DNA of 41,628 nt from Bacteroidota bacterium (lineage in GTDB: Bacteria; Bacteroidota; Bacteroidia; SXHM01), in NCBI GenBank assembly GCA_947478465.1, contig CANJWH010000025.1, positions 1 to 41,628 of the forward strand, given 5' to 3'. Below the pieces are notes generated by a model, which worked only from the letters and a program-made list of their open reading frames with translations, made no database searches and had not been told where the DNA came from. This document shows, in pieces, positions 24,924 to 31,723 of the stretch (position 1 is its first letter; each line of letters begins with the position of its first letter). A program made the position numbers and the translations under genes.

Positions 24924-24987
24924 GCGTCATGCTGAACTTGTTTCAGCATCTTATAATGCTAGACCCTGAAACAAGTTCAGGGTGACG
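24924..24987. repeat. REP-like hairpin doublet, copy 2
   Basis: This copy is nearly identical to copy 1 at 23536-23598: the same two 8-bp-stem hairpins in the same order and orientation, with a different spacer between them (TATAATGCTA instead of CATTATTAA). Degenerate fragments of the same family flank it (GTCACCCTGATATGCTGGC at 24907 and GTTCAGGATGACG at about 24996), so repeated insertion or decay occurred here. Confidence 0.85.
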
Positions 24988-25070
24988 TTTCTTATGTTCA
25001 GGATGACGTTTAAAATAAAGTTCAGATTCCAACGTTACTTTTAATATAATCCGCATTTTTACATTCACAG

Positions 25071-25628
25071 ATGCAGAGCAATCAGCCCAACGAAAAAGAA
25101 CTGATTATTGCCGCACAAAGCAATCCCGAACGCTTTGCGCCTTTATACGACCATTGGTATAAGCCTGTTTTTCTGTTTATTTTCAAGCGGGTAAACGACA
25201 AAGAACTTACTGCCGATATTACTTCGCAGGTTTTTCTGAAAGCATTGGTTGCCATAAAGAGTTATAAATTTAAGGGTGCGCCTTTTTCGGCATGGTTATT
25301 CAGGATTGCGGTAAATGAGGTGAATATGTATTTCCGCAAAAACAATAAGCATGCAACTCTTCCGTTGGACGAACATGATTTGCGGCAACTGACCGAGGAA
25401 GTAGGGGAGAGCGAAACAGAAGAAAATTACAGCCTGCTGGCAGATGCCCTGAATGACTTGCCCGAAGAACAAACGCAGTTGATTGAACTTCGTTTCTTTG
25501 ACAAAAATTCATTCCTGGATATGGCACACATCTTGGGGTTAACAGAGGCAGGAACAAAGATGAAACTATATCGTGTGCTGGAGAAACTGAAAAATAGCAT
25601 TACTTTGAAACGCCTGAGAAAGCAATGA
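25071..25628 (+). CDS. ECF-type RNA polymerase sigma factor
   Basis: This 185-residue sigma-70-family factor contains only regions 2 and 4. Region 2 runs about 22-95, seen as HWYKPVFLFIFKRVNDKELTADITSQVFLKAL and APFSAWLFRIAVNEVNMYFRK. Region 4 runs about 120-180 (LPEEQTQLIELRFFDKNSFLDMAHILGLTEAGTKMKLYRVLEKL) with a helix-turn-helix. It redirects RNA polymerase to its own promoters. Its target cannot be told from sequence. The stop codon overlaps the start of the next gene as ATGA (25625-25628), which implies translational coupling. ECF sigma genes are often followed by their anti-sigma gene, so the 83-residue membrane protein is the natural candidate partner. Confidence 0.92.
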   Translation: MQSNQPNEKELIIAAQSNPERFAPLYDHWYKPVFLFIFKRVNDKELTADITSQVFLKALVAIKSYKFKGAPFSAWLFRIAVNEVNMYFRKNNKHATLPLDEHDLRQLTEEVGESETEENYSLLADALNDLPEEQTQLIELRFFDKNSFLDMAHILGLTEAGTKMKLYRVLEKLKNSITLKRLRKQ

Positions 25629-25876
25629 GCAAGTATAAGTTCGATAAAAATAAAAAGCCGCTGCCGGATGATGCTGAAATCAGCAAGTACAAAGATTTTG
25701 GAAAGCTGGTTCATAATTATCAGCGCGCTACCAAGCCGCTTTATCATAAGCCGCTTTATAAGCAGCCCAAAGTTTTTATTTTTCTGGTGATGATAGTTTT
25801 GCTGGCACTGCTGATTACTCATTTTTCAGATAAAGAAAAGGAGCAAACTCCTGCTCCTGTTGAACAAAAACCTTAA
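25625..25876 (+). CDS. Small single-pass membrane protein co-translated with the sigma factor (candidate anti-sigma)
   Basis: This 83-residue protein has a charged N-terminal segment (1-49, rich in Lys, Asp and Tyr, including HKPLYKQPK), one transmembrane helix at about 50-66 (VFIFLVMIVLLALLITHF) and a short Glu/Lys/Pro-rich tail (67-83, EQTPAPVEQKP). Topology by the positive-inside rule would put the N-terminus in the cytoplasm. It has no zinc-finger ZAS motif and no similarity that I recognise. Overlap with the sigma gene and the membrane location make a regulator of that sigma factor plausible, but this is inference. The stop TAA (25874-25876) is followed in the same frame by 136 open codons of heptad repeats (to 26287), so a longer readthrough or ancestral product is possible. 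Confidence 0.6.
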   Translation: MSKYKFDKNKKPLPDDAEISKYKDFGKLVHNYQRATKPLYHKPLYKQPKVFIFLVMIVLLALLITHFSDKEKEQTPAPVEQKP

Positions 25877-25895
25877 AAGGTTTTAGAAAAAGCTT

Positions 25896-26281
25896 CAATA
25901 ACCTTTGAAACTGTTGCAATAACCTTTGAAGTTGTTTCAAAGACCTTCGCAACTGTTCCGAAGACCTTTGCAACTGTTACAATAACCTTTGAAGTTGTTT
26001 CGAAGACCTTTGCAACTGTTACAATAACCTTTGAAGTTGTTTCGAAGACCTTTGCAACTGTTCCAATAACCTTTGAAGTTGTTTCGAAGACCTTTGAAAC
26101 TGTTTCAATAACCTTTGAAGTTGTTTCAAAGACCTTTGCAACTGTTTCCAAGACCTTTGAAGTTGTTCCGAAGACCTTTGCAACTGTTCCGAAGACCTTT
26201 GAAGTTGTTTCTAAGACCTTCGCAGCTGTTTCGAAGACCTTTGAAGTTGTTACAATAACCTTTGCAGTTCTTTCAAAGACT
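25896..26281. repeat. Tandem array of 18 x 21-bp units, open on both strands
   Basis: Eighteen consecutive 21-bp units start at 25896 and at every 21 bases to 26253, without a single indel, followed by a partial unit. Two main types alternate in the left half (CAATAACCTTTGAAGTTG... and CGAAGACCTTTGCAACTG...), giving a 42-bp higher order; the right half is dominated by the second type. On the + strand the frame of the upstream 83-aa gene stays open after its stop to 26287, encoding heptads such as TFEVVSK and TFATVPK. On the - strand a frame ending at 25873 is also open (FETTSKV and FETVAKV), but has no ATG. Neighbouring units also form CTTTGAA-gttgt-TTCAAAG hairpins. It is not a CRISPR array: there are no unique spacers. 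The remaining 25877-26391 gap holds only this array, AT-rich sequence and one dispersed repeat. Confidence 0.9.
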
Positions 26282-26360
26282 ATTTAAGGTCATAAATCTA
26301 TTTTTTAAGTCAGATTGGCAGCTTGTTTAGCAATAAACGGAAGTTTTGGCGGGGGTAGTT

Positions 26361-26385
26361 GTCACCCTGAGCATAGTCGAAGGGT
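26361..26385 (-). repeat. Dispersed repeat end (CCCTTCGACTA...CAGGGTGAC), copy 1
   Basis: GTCACCCTGAGCATAGTCGA followed by AGGGT is the reverse complement, with two differences, of the sequence at 28406-28430. The two copies point toward each other and enclose the DUF2971 gene and the broken secreted-protein gene. Its terminal CAGGGTGAC is shared with the REP-like doublets at 23536 and 24924. Confidence 0.75.
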
Positions 26386-26391
26386 TAATTA

Positions 26392-27381
26392 TTAATTTTT
26401 TGCAACGGTTTCTTTTTCGACCTTGCCATCTTTTACCTCAATAGCATTCAAAATATATTTTTTATAATTCACTTTTTGAACATAACCGGGTGTAAATAAA
26501 AGACTATATAAATTTTCGTTTCGTCTGACTAAATTAGTTTGTATTTTATTTTCTGATAAATATTCAAGGATTAATGATTTCTGCTCAAAGTTAACCTCCA
26601 GATTAATTTCTATTTGCTTATTATCAATGGGATTTAATTCTTCCGGAACAAAAAATGTATTCCCTAAAGTAATACTTTTTATTGCTTCAATAGGATAGTA
26701 GAACTTGCGATCATGCCCACCTAAAGCTCGTAACTTTTTAAAACTAGGGCAATACATAGCTTCCTTTGAAACGATTAATAATCTCCATTCATTTTCATGT
26801 TGCCAAGCTTTGTATTTTACATTAGTTTGATAAAGAATAGAGATGTCTTTTCCGGCATCCTTTAGTGAAATCTTTTCAATCTCATCTTGATAATTAATAG
26901 GAAAAGGACCAAAGAATTTGAATGGAAATTTTGTTACATCGAATTCAACACAAAACCCTTGATGATTAGTATAATATGACCACATAAGTATGTCATTAGG
27001 GTTTCCGGTCATCGAATAAACCCCAATAGTCCTATAAACTCCTTCTTTAAAATTTCTTCGAACAAATGTTTTCGTCTCTTCTAAATTACCGGATATCATT
27101 CTTTTTATTTCTTCTACTGAGAAATCCGAATATGACGTTAGAAATTCTTTAATATAATCTACATCATCAAAAATTATTAATTCATCATGACAATCAAATA
27201 CATCATTAAATTGACAGGGATGCGTTGCATATATATAGCCATTCATTAATGCATCAAATGAATTTTGATTTAATGAATATAATTTATAAAGAATATTAGG
27301 CTTAGGAATAGGGTCATTTGAAATAATATCAAACCCACCGTTATTGAAAATATAAGTCCAATCCTTAACTTTAAACTCCAT
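26392..27381 (-). CDS. DUF2971-domain protein
   Basis: This 329-residue protein has the pattern of the DUF2971 family. It shows an early ILYKLYSLNQNSFDALMNG ... IYATHPCQFNDVFDCHDE segment (roughly residues 30-66), the central SMTGNPNDILMWSYYTNHQG (about 123-142) followed by FCVEFDVTKF, and the YKAWQHENEWRLLI segment (about 190-203). The invariant Asn-Asp, Trp-Ser and Glu-Trp-Arg positions are present, so the fold is intact. No signal peptide or membrane segment is visible. The biochemical function of the family is not established as far as I know; it is patchily distributed and often in variable regions. The gene is 18 bases downstream of the frameshifted secreted-protein gene, and both sit between two inverted repeats. 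Confidence 0.8.
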   Translation of the reverse strand: MEFKVKDWTYIFNNGGFDIISNDPIPKPNILYKLYSLNQNSFDALMNGYIYATHPCQFNDVFDCHDELIIFDDVDYIKEFLTSYSDFSVEEIKRMISGNLEETKTFVRRNFKEGVYRTIGVYSMTGNPNDILMWSYYTNHQGFCVEFDVTKFPFKFFGPFPINYQDEIEKISLKDAGKDISILYQTNVKYKAWQHENEWRLLIVSKEAMYCPSFKKLRALGGHDRKFYYPIEAIKSITLGNTFFVPEELNPIDNKQIEINLEVNFEQKSLILEYLSENKIQTNLVRRNENLYSLLFTPGYVQKVNYKKYILNAIEVKDGKVEKETVAKN

Positions 27382-27399
27382 ATGTTTAAAGAATAACCT

Positions 27400-28340
27400 T
27401 TATTTCAAATACCCAGTGAAAACGCGGGGAGGTAAATCATAAGAATTACTTGGATCATCTATGTAATTTATTGTAGCTCCCGAAGGCAATATTATTAGCC
27501 TTGGCTCTTCCTCATCAACTGCTGCTGAATTATATTCGTCCATAATATCGTTCCCGTTAATTCTAAAACCTCCCGGTGTACCAAAATATTGAACCGTTAT
27601 AGAAGAAAATGTAGGTAAAAAAAGATATAATTTTTTACCGGAAGGAACTGTATAAGTTGATGTTGTTGAAATTGAAACAAATTGTGTTTTTTTATCAAAC
27701 AAAATCCCTCTACCTCCATAAGAAGTATTTACAACAGAGTTCTCCGGGACATAATGCCAATCTCCCCATAAAGTATCAACCCCAAGCCTAATAAAAGTCA
27801 TAGAATAGGCAAAATCGCCCCTTTTCCTATTTATTATCAAATTTTTCCCAGAGGGTACTGTATAAGGTCCGTTAAACAACACAGTTTCTCCATCAATTCC
27901 ATCTGGATAATGAGGATCCAAGAAACCATCCGGACTTACAGTTTTTGCATGCAAAGCATAAGGTACAGAAAGTAATTGTGAAGTTCCCATTAACAAATAA
28001 TTACTTCCACCATTTTGGTCAAACTCCGTTTTAAAAAAGTAGTTATCAACTGCCCAATCAATATTCGCAAACACACCGCTTAATATTGTTCCTGTGCCGA
28101 TAGCAAGGTTAGCTAATCCATAGGCATCAGTTGTTAATGTATGTGTTTCAGAATATACTACTGTTCCGTTAACTGTAGTTTTCAAAATGCTCATTCTAAA
28201 ACTCACATTCTGATTAGCCAAAATATTTCCAGCATTATCTCTGGCCAAAGCTTGATAATTAAAAGCTTCAGGTGGTGCCACTTGTGGGAAAGCATTTATA
28301 AAAAGTAACAGAAAGAAAAGTATTGTAAATATTTTTTCAT
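27400..28340 (-). pseudogene. Secreted Bacteroidota surface-protein gene with a -1 frameshift in the signal peptide
   Basis: The main open frame (27400-28281, 293 residues from a GTG) begins exactly where a mature protein would: APPEAFNYQALARDNAGNIL, the start of a common N-terminal module of secreted Bacteroidota proteins, continuing to QLLSVPYALHAKT at about residue 105. The rest is beta-rich with two YTVPSGK repeats. Upstream in the same frame the codons read EKIFTILFFLLLFINAFPQV, a perfect signal-peptide core without a start codon. An ATG is present at 28340, but in another frame: it is followed by six A residues. Seven would restore MKKIFTILFFLLL in frame. So one base is missing in the homopolymer at 28332-28337. 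It may be a true null allele, a phase-variable switch or a sequencing error. The - strand -7-like box TATGTTTGA is at 28371-28363. Confidence 0.75.
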
Positions 28341-28405
28341 GATTTTGTTTTTTTAATTTGTATCAAACATATACATTTTTCTGCTCGCTACGCTCGGATT
28401 TTTTA

Positions 28406-28430
28406 GCCCTTCGACTACGCTCAGGGTGAC
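28406..28430 (+). repeat. Dispersed repeat end (CCCTTCGACTA...CAGGGTGAC), copy 2
   Basis: AGCCCTTCGACTACGCTCAG followed by GGTGAC is the inverted partner of 26361-26385. A related CTCGCTACGCTCGG lies just upstream (28384-28397). This class of sequence is dispersed in many Bacteroidota genomes. It lies in the 165-base region between the broken gene and gldM. Confidence 0.75.
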
Positions 28431-28505
28431 AAGACCGTTACTTTTCCCCCTCCCTGCATTCTACGTTTTGAAATCAGAAGTCAAAACCTTTAAAAAACAG
28501 AAATC

Positions 28506-30116
28506 ATGGCAGGCGGAAAAGAAACCCCCAGACAAAAAATGATTGCAATGATGTACTTAGTACTCACAGCAATTTTAGCACTCAATGTTTCAAAAGAAGT
28601 AATTGAAGCATTTGTAACCGTTAACACATCATTGGAAGCTACGGCAGGTAACTTTGATGAAAAGAACGGAATGTTGTATGCCGACTTTGACCAGGCAAAA
28701 AGCGTTGACCCTAAAAAAGTAACAGCGTACTGGGAGAAAGCCAACCGCGCAAAAGAATTATCCTCAGACCTGAATGAGTACATCCGCAAACTGAAAGTGG
28801 AACTTATTGCTGCAACAGAAGGAATAACTACTGCAGAGGCAGATACCATTCATCTGGATTATGTTAAAAAACAAGATGATTTTGACAGACCTACTAATAT
28901 TTTAGTTGGTAATACTGAAGACGGCAGCAAAGGCAAAGCACGCGAATTGAAAATAAAACTGAATGAATACCGCGAAGCAATGCTGGCGCTTGTTCCCGCG
29001 AAGGAAAGAAAAAATCTGAACCTTGGTTTTGAAACGCCCGACAAAACCAAGAAAGACGGCACTAAAACTTGGGAGACCAATCAGTTTTATAACAGTCCGT
29101 TGGTTGCTTCGGTTGCAATACTTTCTAAGTTTCAAACCGATGTTAAAAATGCAGAGTTTGATGTGGTAAATACTTTGTATAAATCATTTACCAAAGAAGA
29201 TTTTCCGTTTGATACTATTGCGGCAAAAGTGCTGACCGAAAGCAATTACGTGATGCTGGGGGATGAGTACAAAGCCAATGTTTTTGTGGCAGCTTTCAGC
29301 ACTACTAAAAATCCGGAGATTATTCTTGGCAAACTGAATAATGACGGAACTGCCTTGGTTTCGGAATCGGGCACTGTACCTGCCAACAATGGAATGGGGG
29401 AGTATGTGGTAAGAGCAAATAAAGAAGGTATTTTTAATTACGAAGGAATGGTGAAAATGACCTCGCCTTCAGGTCAGCAAAAGTTATATCCGTTCAAAAG
29501 TGAATACATTGTTGCGCGTCCTTCCATGGTGGTTTCGCCAACGGCAATGAATGTGTTTTACATGGGGGTTGATAATCCAGTTTCAATTTCGGTGCCGGGT
29601 GTTGCTGCTGAAAATGTTGTGGCTACTGTTACCGGTGGTAACCAGTTGGTGAAAAATGGCAACGGAACATACACTATGAAAATTCAGAAGAACTCACCGA
29701 TGGAAGTAGATGTAAATGTTTCTGCTAAAATGAGTAATGGTGAAACTAAAAGCATGGGCAAAATGAATTTCCGCGTAAAGCGTTTGCCTAAACCATATGC
29801 ACGTTTTGGTGAAATAACTACATCGGGACGAATGCAGAAGGGAGTTGTAGATGCACAGATGGGACTGGTAGTTTCGTATGATCCGAGTTTTCTATTCAAC
29901 ATTGTTGCAACCACCAAAGCATTCGATATTGTGCTGATACAAGGCAGAGATGTTTTTACGCATCATCAGGATGGAAGCGGAAAGTTTAACGAAGAAACCG
30001 ACCGGTTTGTAAAGAAAGCTAAACGTGGCGACCGGTTAATTTTTGAAAATATAAAAGCAAAAGATGTAAATGATGTGGTGCATGATTTGAGCCCGATATC
30101 AATAACAGTGAATTAG
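28506..30116 (+). CDS. gldM: Gliding motility / type IX secretion motor protein GldM (PorM)
   Basis: GldM/PorM and GldL form the proton-driven motor of the type IX secretion system: GldM spans the periplasm from an inner-membrane helix. The 536-residue product begins MAGGKETPRQKMIAMMYLVL, the family signature, with the single transmembrane helix at about 12-34 (MIAMMYLVLTAILALNVSKEV). A helical domain (about 35-220) and several Ig-like periplasmic domains (about 225-536) follow. The length is normal. GldK, GldL and GldN, which usually flank it, are not here: the neighbours are a broken secreted-protein gene and an M42 peptidase. It may be an additional paralogue or a relocated gene. A GTTTTGA/TCAAAAC inverted repeat (28465-28487) lies in the leader. 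Confidence 0.95.
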   Translation: MAGGKETPRQKMIAMMYLVLTAILALNVSKEVIEAFVTVNTSLEATAGNFDEKNGMLYADFDQAKSVDPKKVTAYWEKANRAKELSSDLNEYIRKLKVELIAATEGITTAEADTIHLDYVKKQDDFDRPTNILVGNTEDGSKGKARELKIKLNEYREAMLALVPAKERKNLNLGFETPDKTKKDGTKTWETNQFYNSPLVASVAILSKFQTDVKNAEFDVVNTLYKSFTKEDFPFDTIAAKVLTESNYVMLGDEYKANVFVAAFSTTKNPEIILGKLNNDGTALVSESGTVPANNGMGEYVVRANKEGIFNYEGMVKMTSPSGQQKLYPFKSEYIVARPSMVVSPTAMNVFYMGVDNPVSISVPGVAAENVVATVTGGNQLVKNGNGTYTMKIQKNSPMEVDVNVSAKMSNGETKSMGKMNFRVKRLPKPYARFGEITTSGRMQKGVVDAQMGLVVSYDPSFLFNIVATTKAFDIVLIQGRDVFTHHQDGSGKFNEETDRFVKKAKRGDRLIFENIKAKDVNDVVHDLSPISITVN

Positions 30117-30118
30117 TT

Positions 30119-30182
30119 TTTAACCACAGAGGCATGGAGGTGCAGAGAAAAATCTCAGTGTCTTTGTGCCTCTGTGGTTAAA
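30119..30182. repeat. Hairpin repeat (TTAACCACAGAGGCA type)
   Basis: A perfect 16-bp inverted repeat, TTTAACCACAGAGGCA (30119-30134) and TGCCTCTGTGGTTAAA (30167-30182), lies directly after the gldM stop. An internal GAGA/TCTC pairing extends the stem. The element may terminate gldM transcription. The edge of its right arm supplies the -33 TTG of the promoter of the following peptidase gene. It is related to the 681-810 elements. Confidence 0.8.
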
Positions 30183-30194
30183 TCTTACTTTTGC
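30164..30194 (+). promoter_or_regulatory. Promoter of the M42 peptidase gene
   Basis: TTG at 30164-30166, exactly 19 bases, and TACTTTTGC at 30186-30194 form a complete TTG-N19-TAnnTTTGC promoter. The -33 box and most of the spacer lie in the right arm of the hairpin repeat at 30119-30182. Confidence 0.75.
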
Positions 30195-30217
30195 GGCCAT
30201 AACAAACAAACCCAATT

Positions 30218-31264
30218 ATGGCATTAAACATAAAACTTCTTGCAGAAATCTGTGAAACTCCCGGTGCACCCGGCTATGAACAACCTATCCGTGAAGTAGT
30301 TATTCGTGAATTGAAATCACTTGGAGTGAAAGTGAGTATTGACAATATGGGCAATGTTACAGCCTTCAAAAAAGGAAAGAATAGCAAGAAGGTGATGATT
30401 GGTGCCCACATGGATGAAATCAGTTTTATTGTTAGTCATATTGATGATAAAGGTTTTCTTCACTTTCATCCGCTGGGTGGTTTTGATCCTAAAACATTAA
30501 CTGCACAGCGTGTTATTGTTCACGGAAAAAAAGATTTGGTCGGAGTAATGGGTTCAAAACCTATTCACGTGATGACACCTGAAGAACGTAACAAGGTTCC
30601 GAAAATCAGTGATTATTTTATTGACCTTGGGATGGATGAAAAAGAAGTAAAGAAATACATTCAGATTGGGAACGTTGTTACACGCGAACGCAAACTAATT
30701 GAAATGGGAGAGTGTGTAAACTGCAAATCAATTGACAATCGTGTTTCAGTTTTTATTTTGATTGAAACCTTACGTCAGTTGAAAACAGTACCGTATGATA
30801 TTTATGGTGTGTTTACAGTGCAGGAAGAAGTAGGTATTCGCGGTGCAAATGTTTCGGCTTTACAAATTCAGCCCGATTTTGGTTTTGGTTTAGACACTAC
30901 TATTGCTTACGATGTTCCGGGTGCCTTAGCTCATGAGATGGTTACCAAATTAGGTGACGGTACTGCTATTAAAATAATGGATTCATCAACCATCTGCGAT
31001 TATCGCATGGTTGATTACATGAAAAAAACAGCCGACAAGTACAAGATAAAATGGCAACCCGAAGTTCTTCCCGCGGGAGGAACCGACACTGCAGGGATAC
31101 AACGTATGTCAGCAGGTGGTTCTATTGCCGGTGCAGTATCCATACCAACACGACACATCCATCAGGTAATTGAAACGGCCAGCAAAAAAGACATTGAAGG
31201 CAGCATCAGTTTACTGAAACATTGCTTGGAGGATTTGGATAAGTATCAGTGGGGGCATCGTTAA
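30218..31264 (+). CDS. M42-family metallo-aminopeptidase
   Basis: This 348-residue cytoplasmic dinuclear zinc peptidase is of the glutamyl aminopeptidase/endoglucanase M type. The first zinc motif is AHMDE (H64, D66). K170-S171-I172-D173 in CKSIDNR supplies the bridging aspartate, Q-E-E at 202-204 holds the catalytic Glu, and PTRHIH (310-315) holds the last ligand. The insertion GALAHEM...GDG fits the tetrahedral TET-type aminopeptidases. It would trim peptides in the cytoplasm and is transcribed alone from its own promoter. The next gene starts 142 bases later. Confidence 0.93.
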   Translation: MALNIKLLAEICETPGAPGYEQPIREVVIRELKSLGVKVSIDNMGNVTAFKKGKNSKKVMIGAHMDEISFIVSHIDDKGFLHFHPLGGFDPKTLTAQRVIVHGKKDLVGVMGSKPIHVMTPEERNKVPKISDYFIDLGMDEKEVKKYIQIGNVVTRERKLIEMGECVNCKSIDNRVSVFILIETLRQLKTVPYDIYGVFTVQEEVGIRGANVSALQIQPDFGFGLDTTIAYDVPGALAHEMVTKLGDGTAIKIMDSSTICDYRMVDYMKKTADKYKIKWQPEVLPAGGTDTAGIQRMSAGGSIAGAVSIPTRHIHQVIETASKKDIEGSISLLKHCLEDLDKYQWGHR

Positions 31265-31406
31265 TTACTGATCTTAAATATAAATCTCTCTTTTCTTAAC
31301 GTTATCTGGATTTACAGTCGTATTTATGATATTTACCCTTTCGGGTATTAAGAAATGGTAAAATCCTATATTTGTCTCGCTCTGATGAATTTACTAATAT
31401 CTGTTA

Positions 31407-31715
31407 ATGAGAGCTTTATTAATTATTTTTCTTTTTATTTTCTCTGGATTGAGCGGCTTATCTGCACAAAATACAGGGACAGTTTTACAACAAAATTCTA
31501 CAGCCGAAGGCACGTGGCAAATTCAGGTTATTAACTCGCGTAACCAACCTTTTATTCCCGGAAACATAGATCAAATGATTGCTGAAAATCGTCACGCTTC
31601 AGAAACTGTCTATGTCCAACTTGGTTCTGAAGTGCGTTTGAAAATTCTATCGCTTTCCGAAATAAACAGACCGCAGTTTATTCCTCTTGAGAAAATAATA
31701 TTTATTACTGAATAA
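31407..31715 (+). CDS. Small secreted protein of unknown function (102 aa)
   Basis: A clear Sec signal peptide (MRALLIIFLFIFSGLSGLSA, residues 1-20) is followed by about 80 mature residues with no motif I recognise. The mature part contains no cysteine, which contrasts with the Cys-rich repeats of the next gene. The upstream region carries a TATATTTGT -7-like box (31367-31375) and a small TACCC-TTTC-GGGTA hairpin. The stop is eight bases before the GTG of the giant Ig/PKD protein, so the two are very likely co-transcribed. A partner or processing role for that protein is speculation. It looks like a real gene because of the signal peptide and tight spacing. Confidence 0.6.
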   Translation: MRALLIIFLFIFSGLSGLSAQNTGTVLQQNSTAEGTWQIQVINSRNQPFIPGNIDQMIAENRHASETVYVQLGSEVRLKILSLSEINRPQFIPLEKIIFITE

Positions 31716-31723
31716 AATCTCCT

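Noticed and set aside
25873-26281. CRISPR array
   Set aside because: The 21-bp units follow one another directly with no unique spacers and no cas genes nearby; it is a plain tandem repeat.
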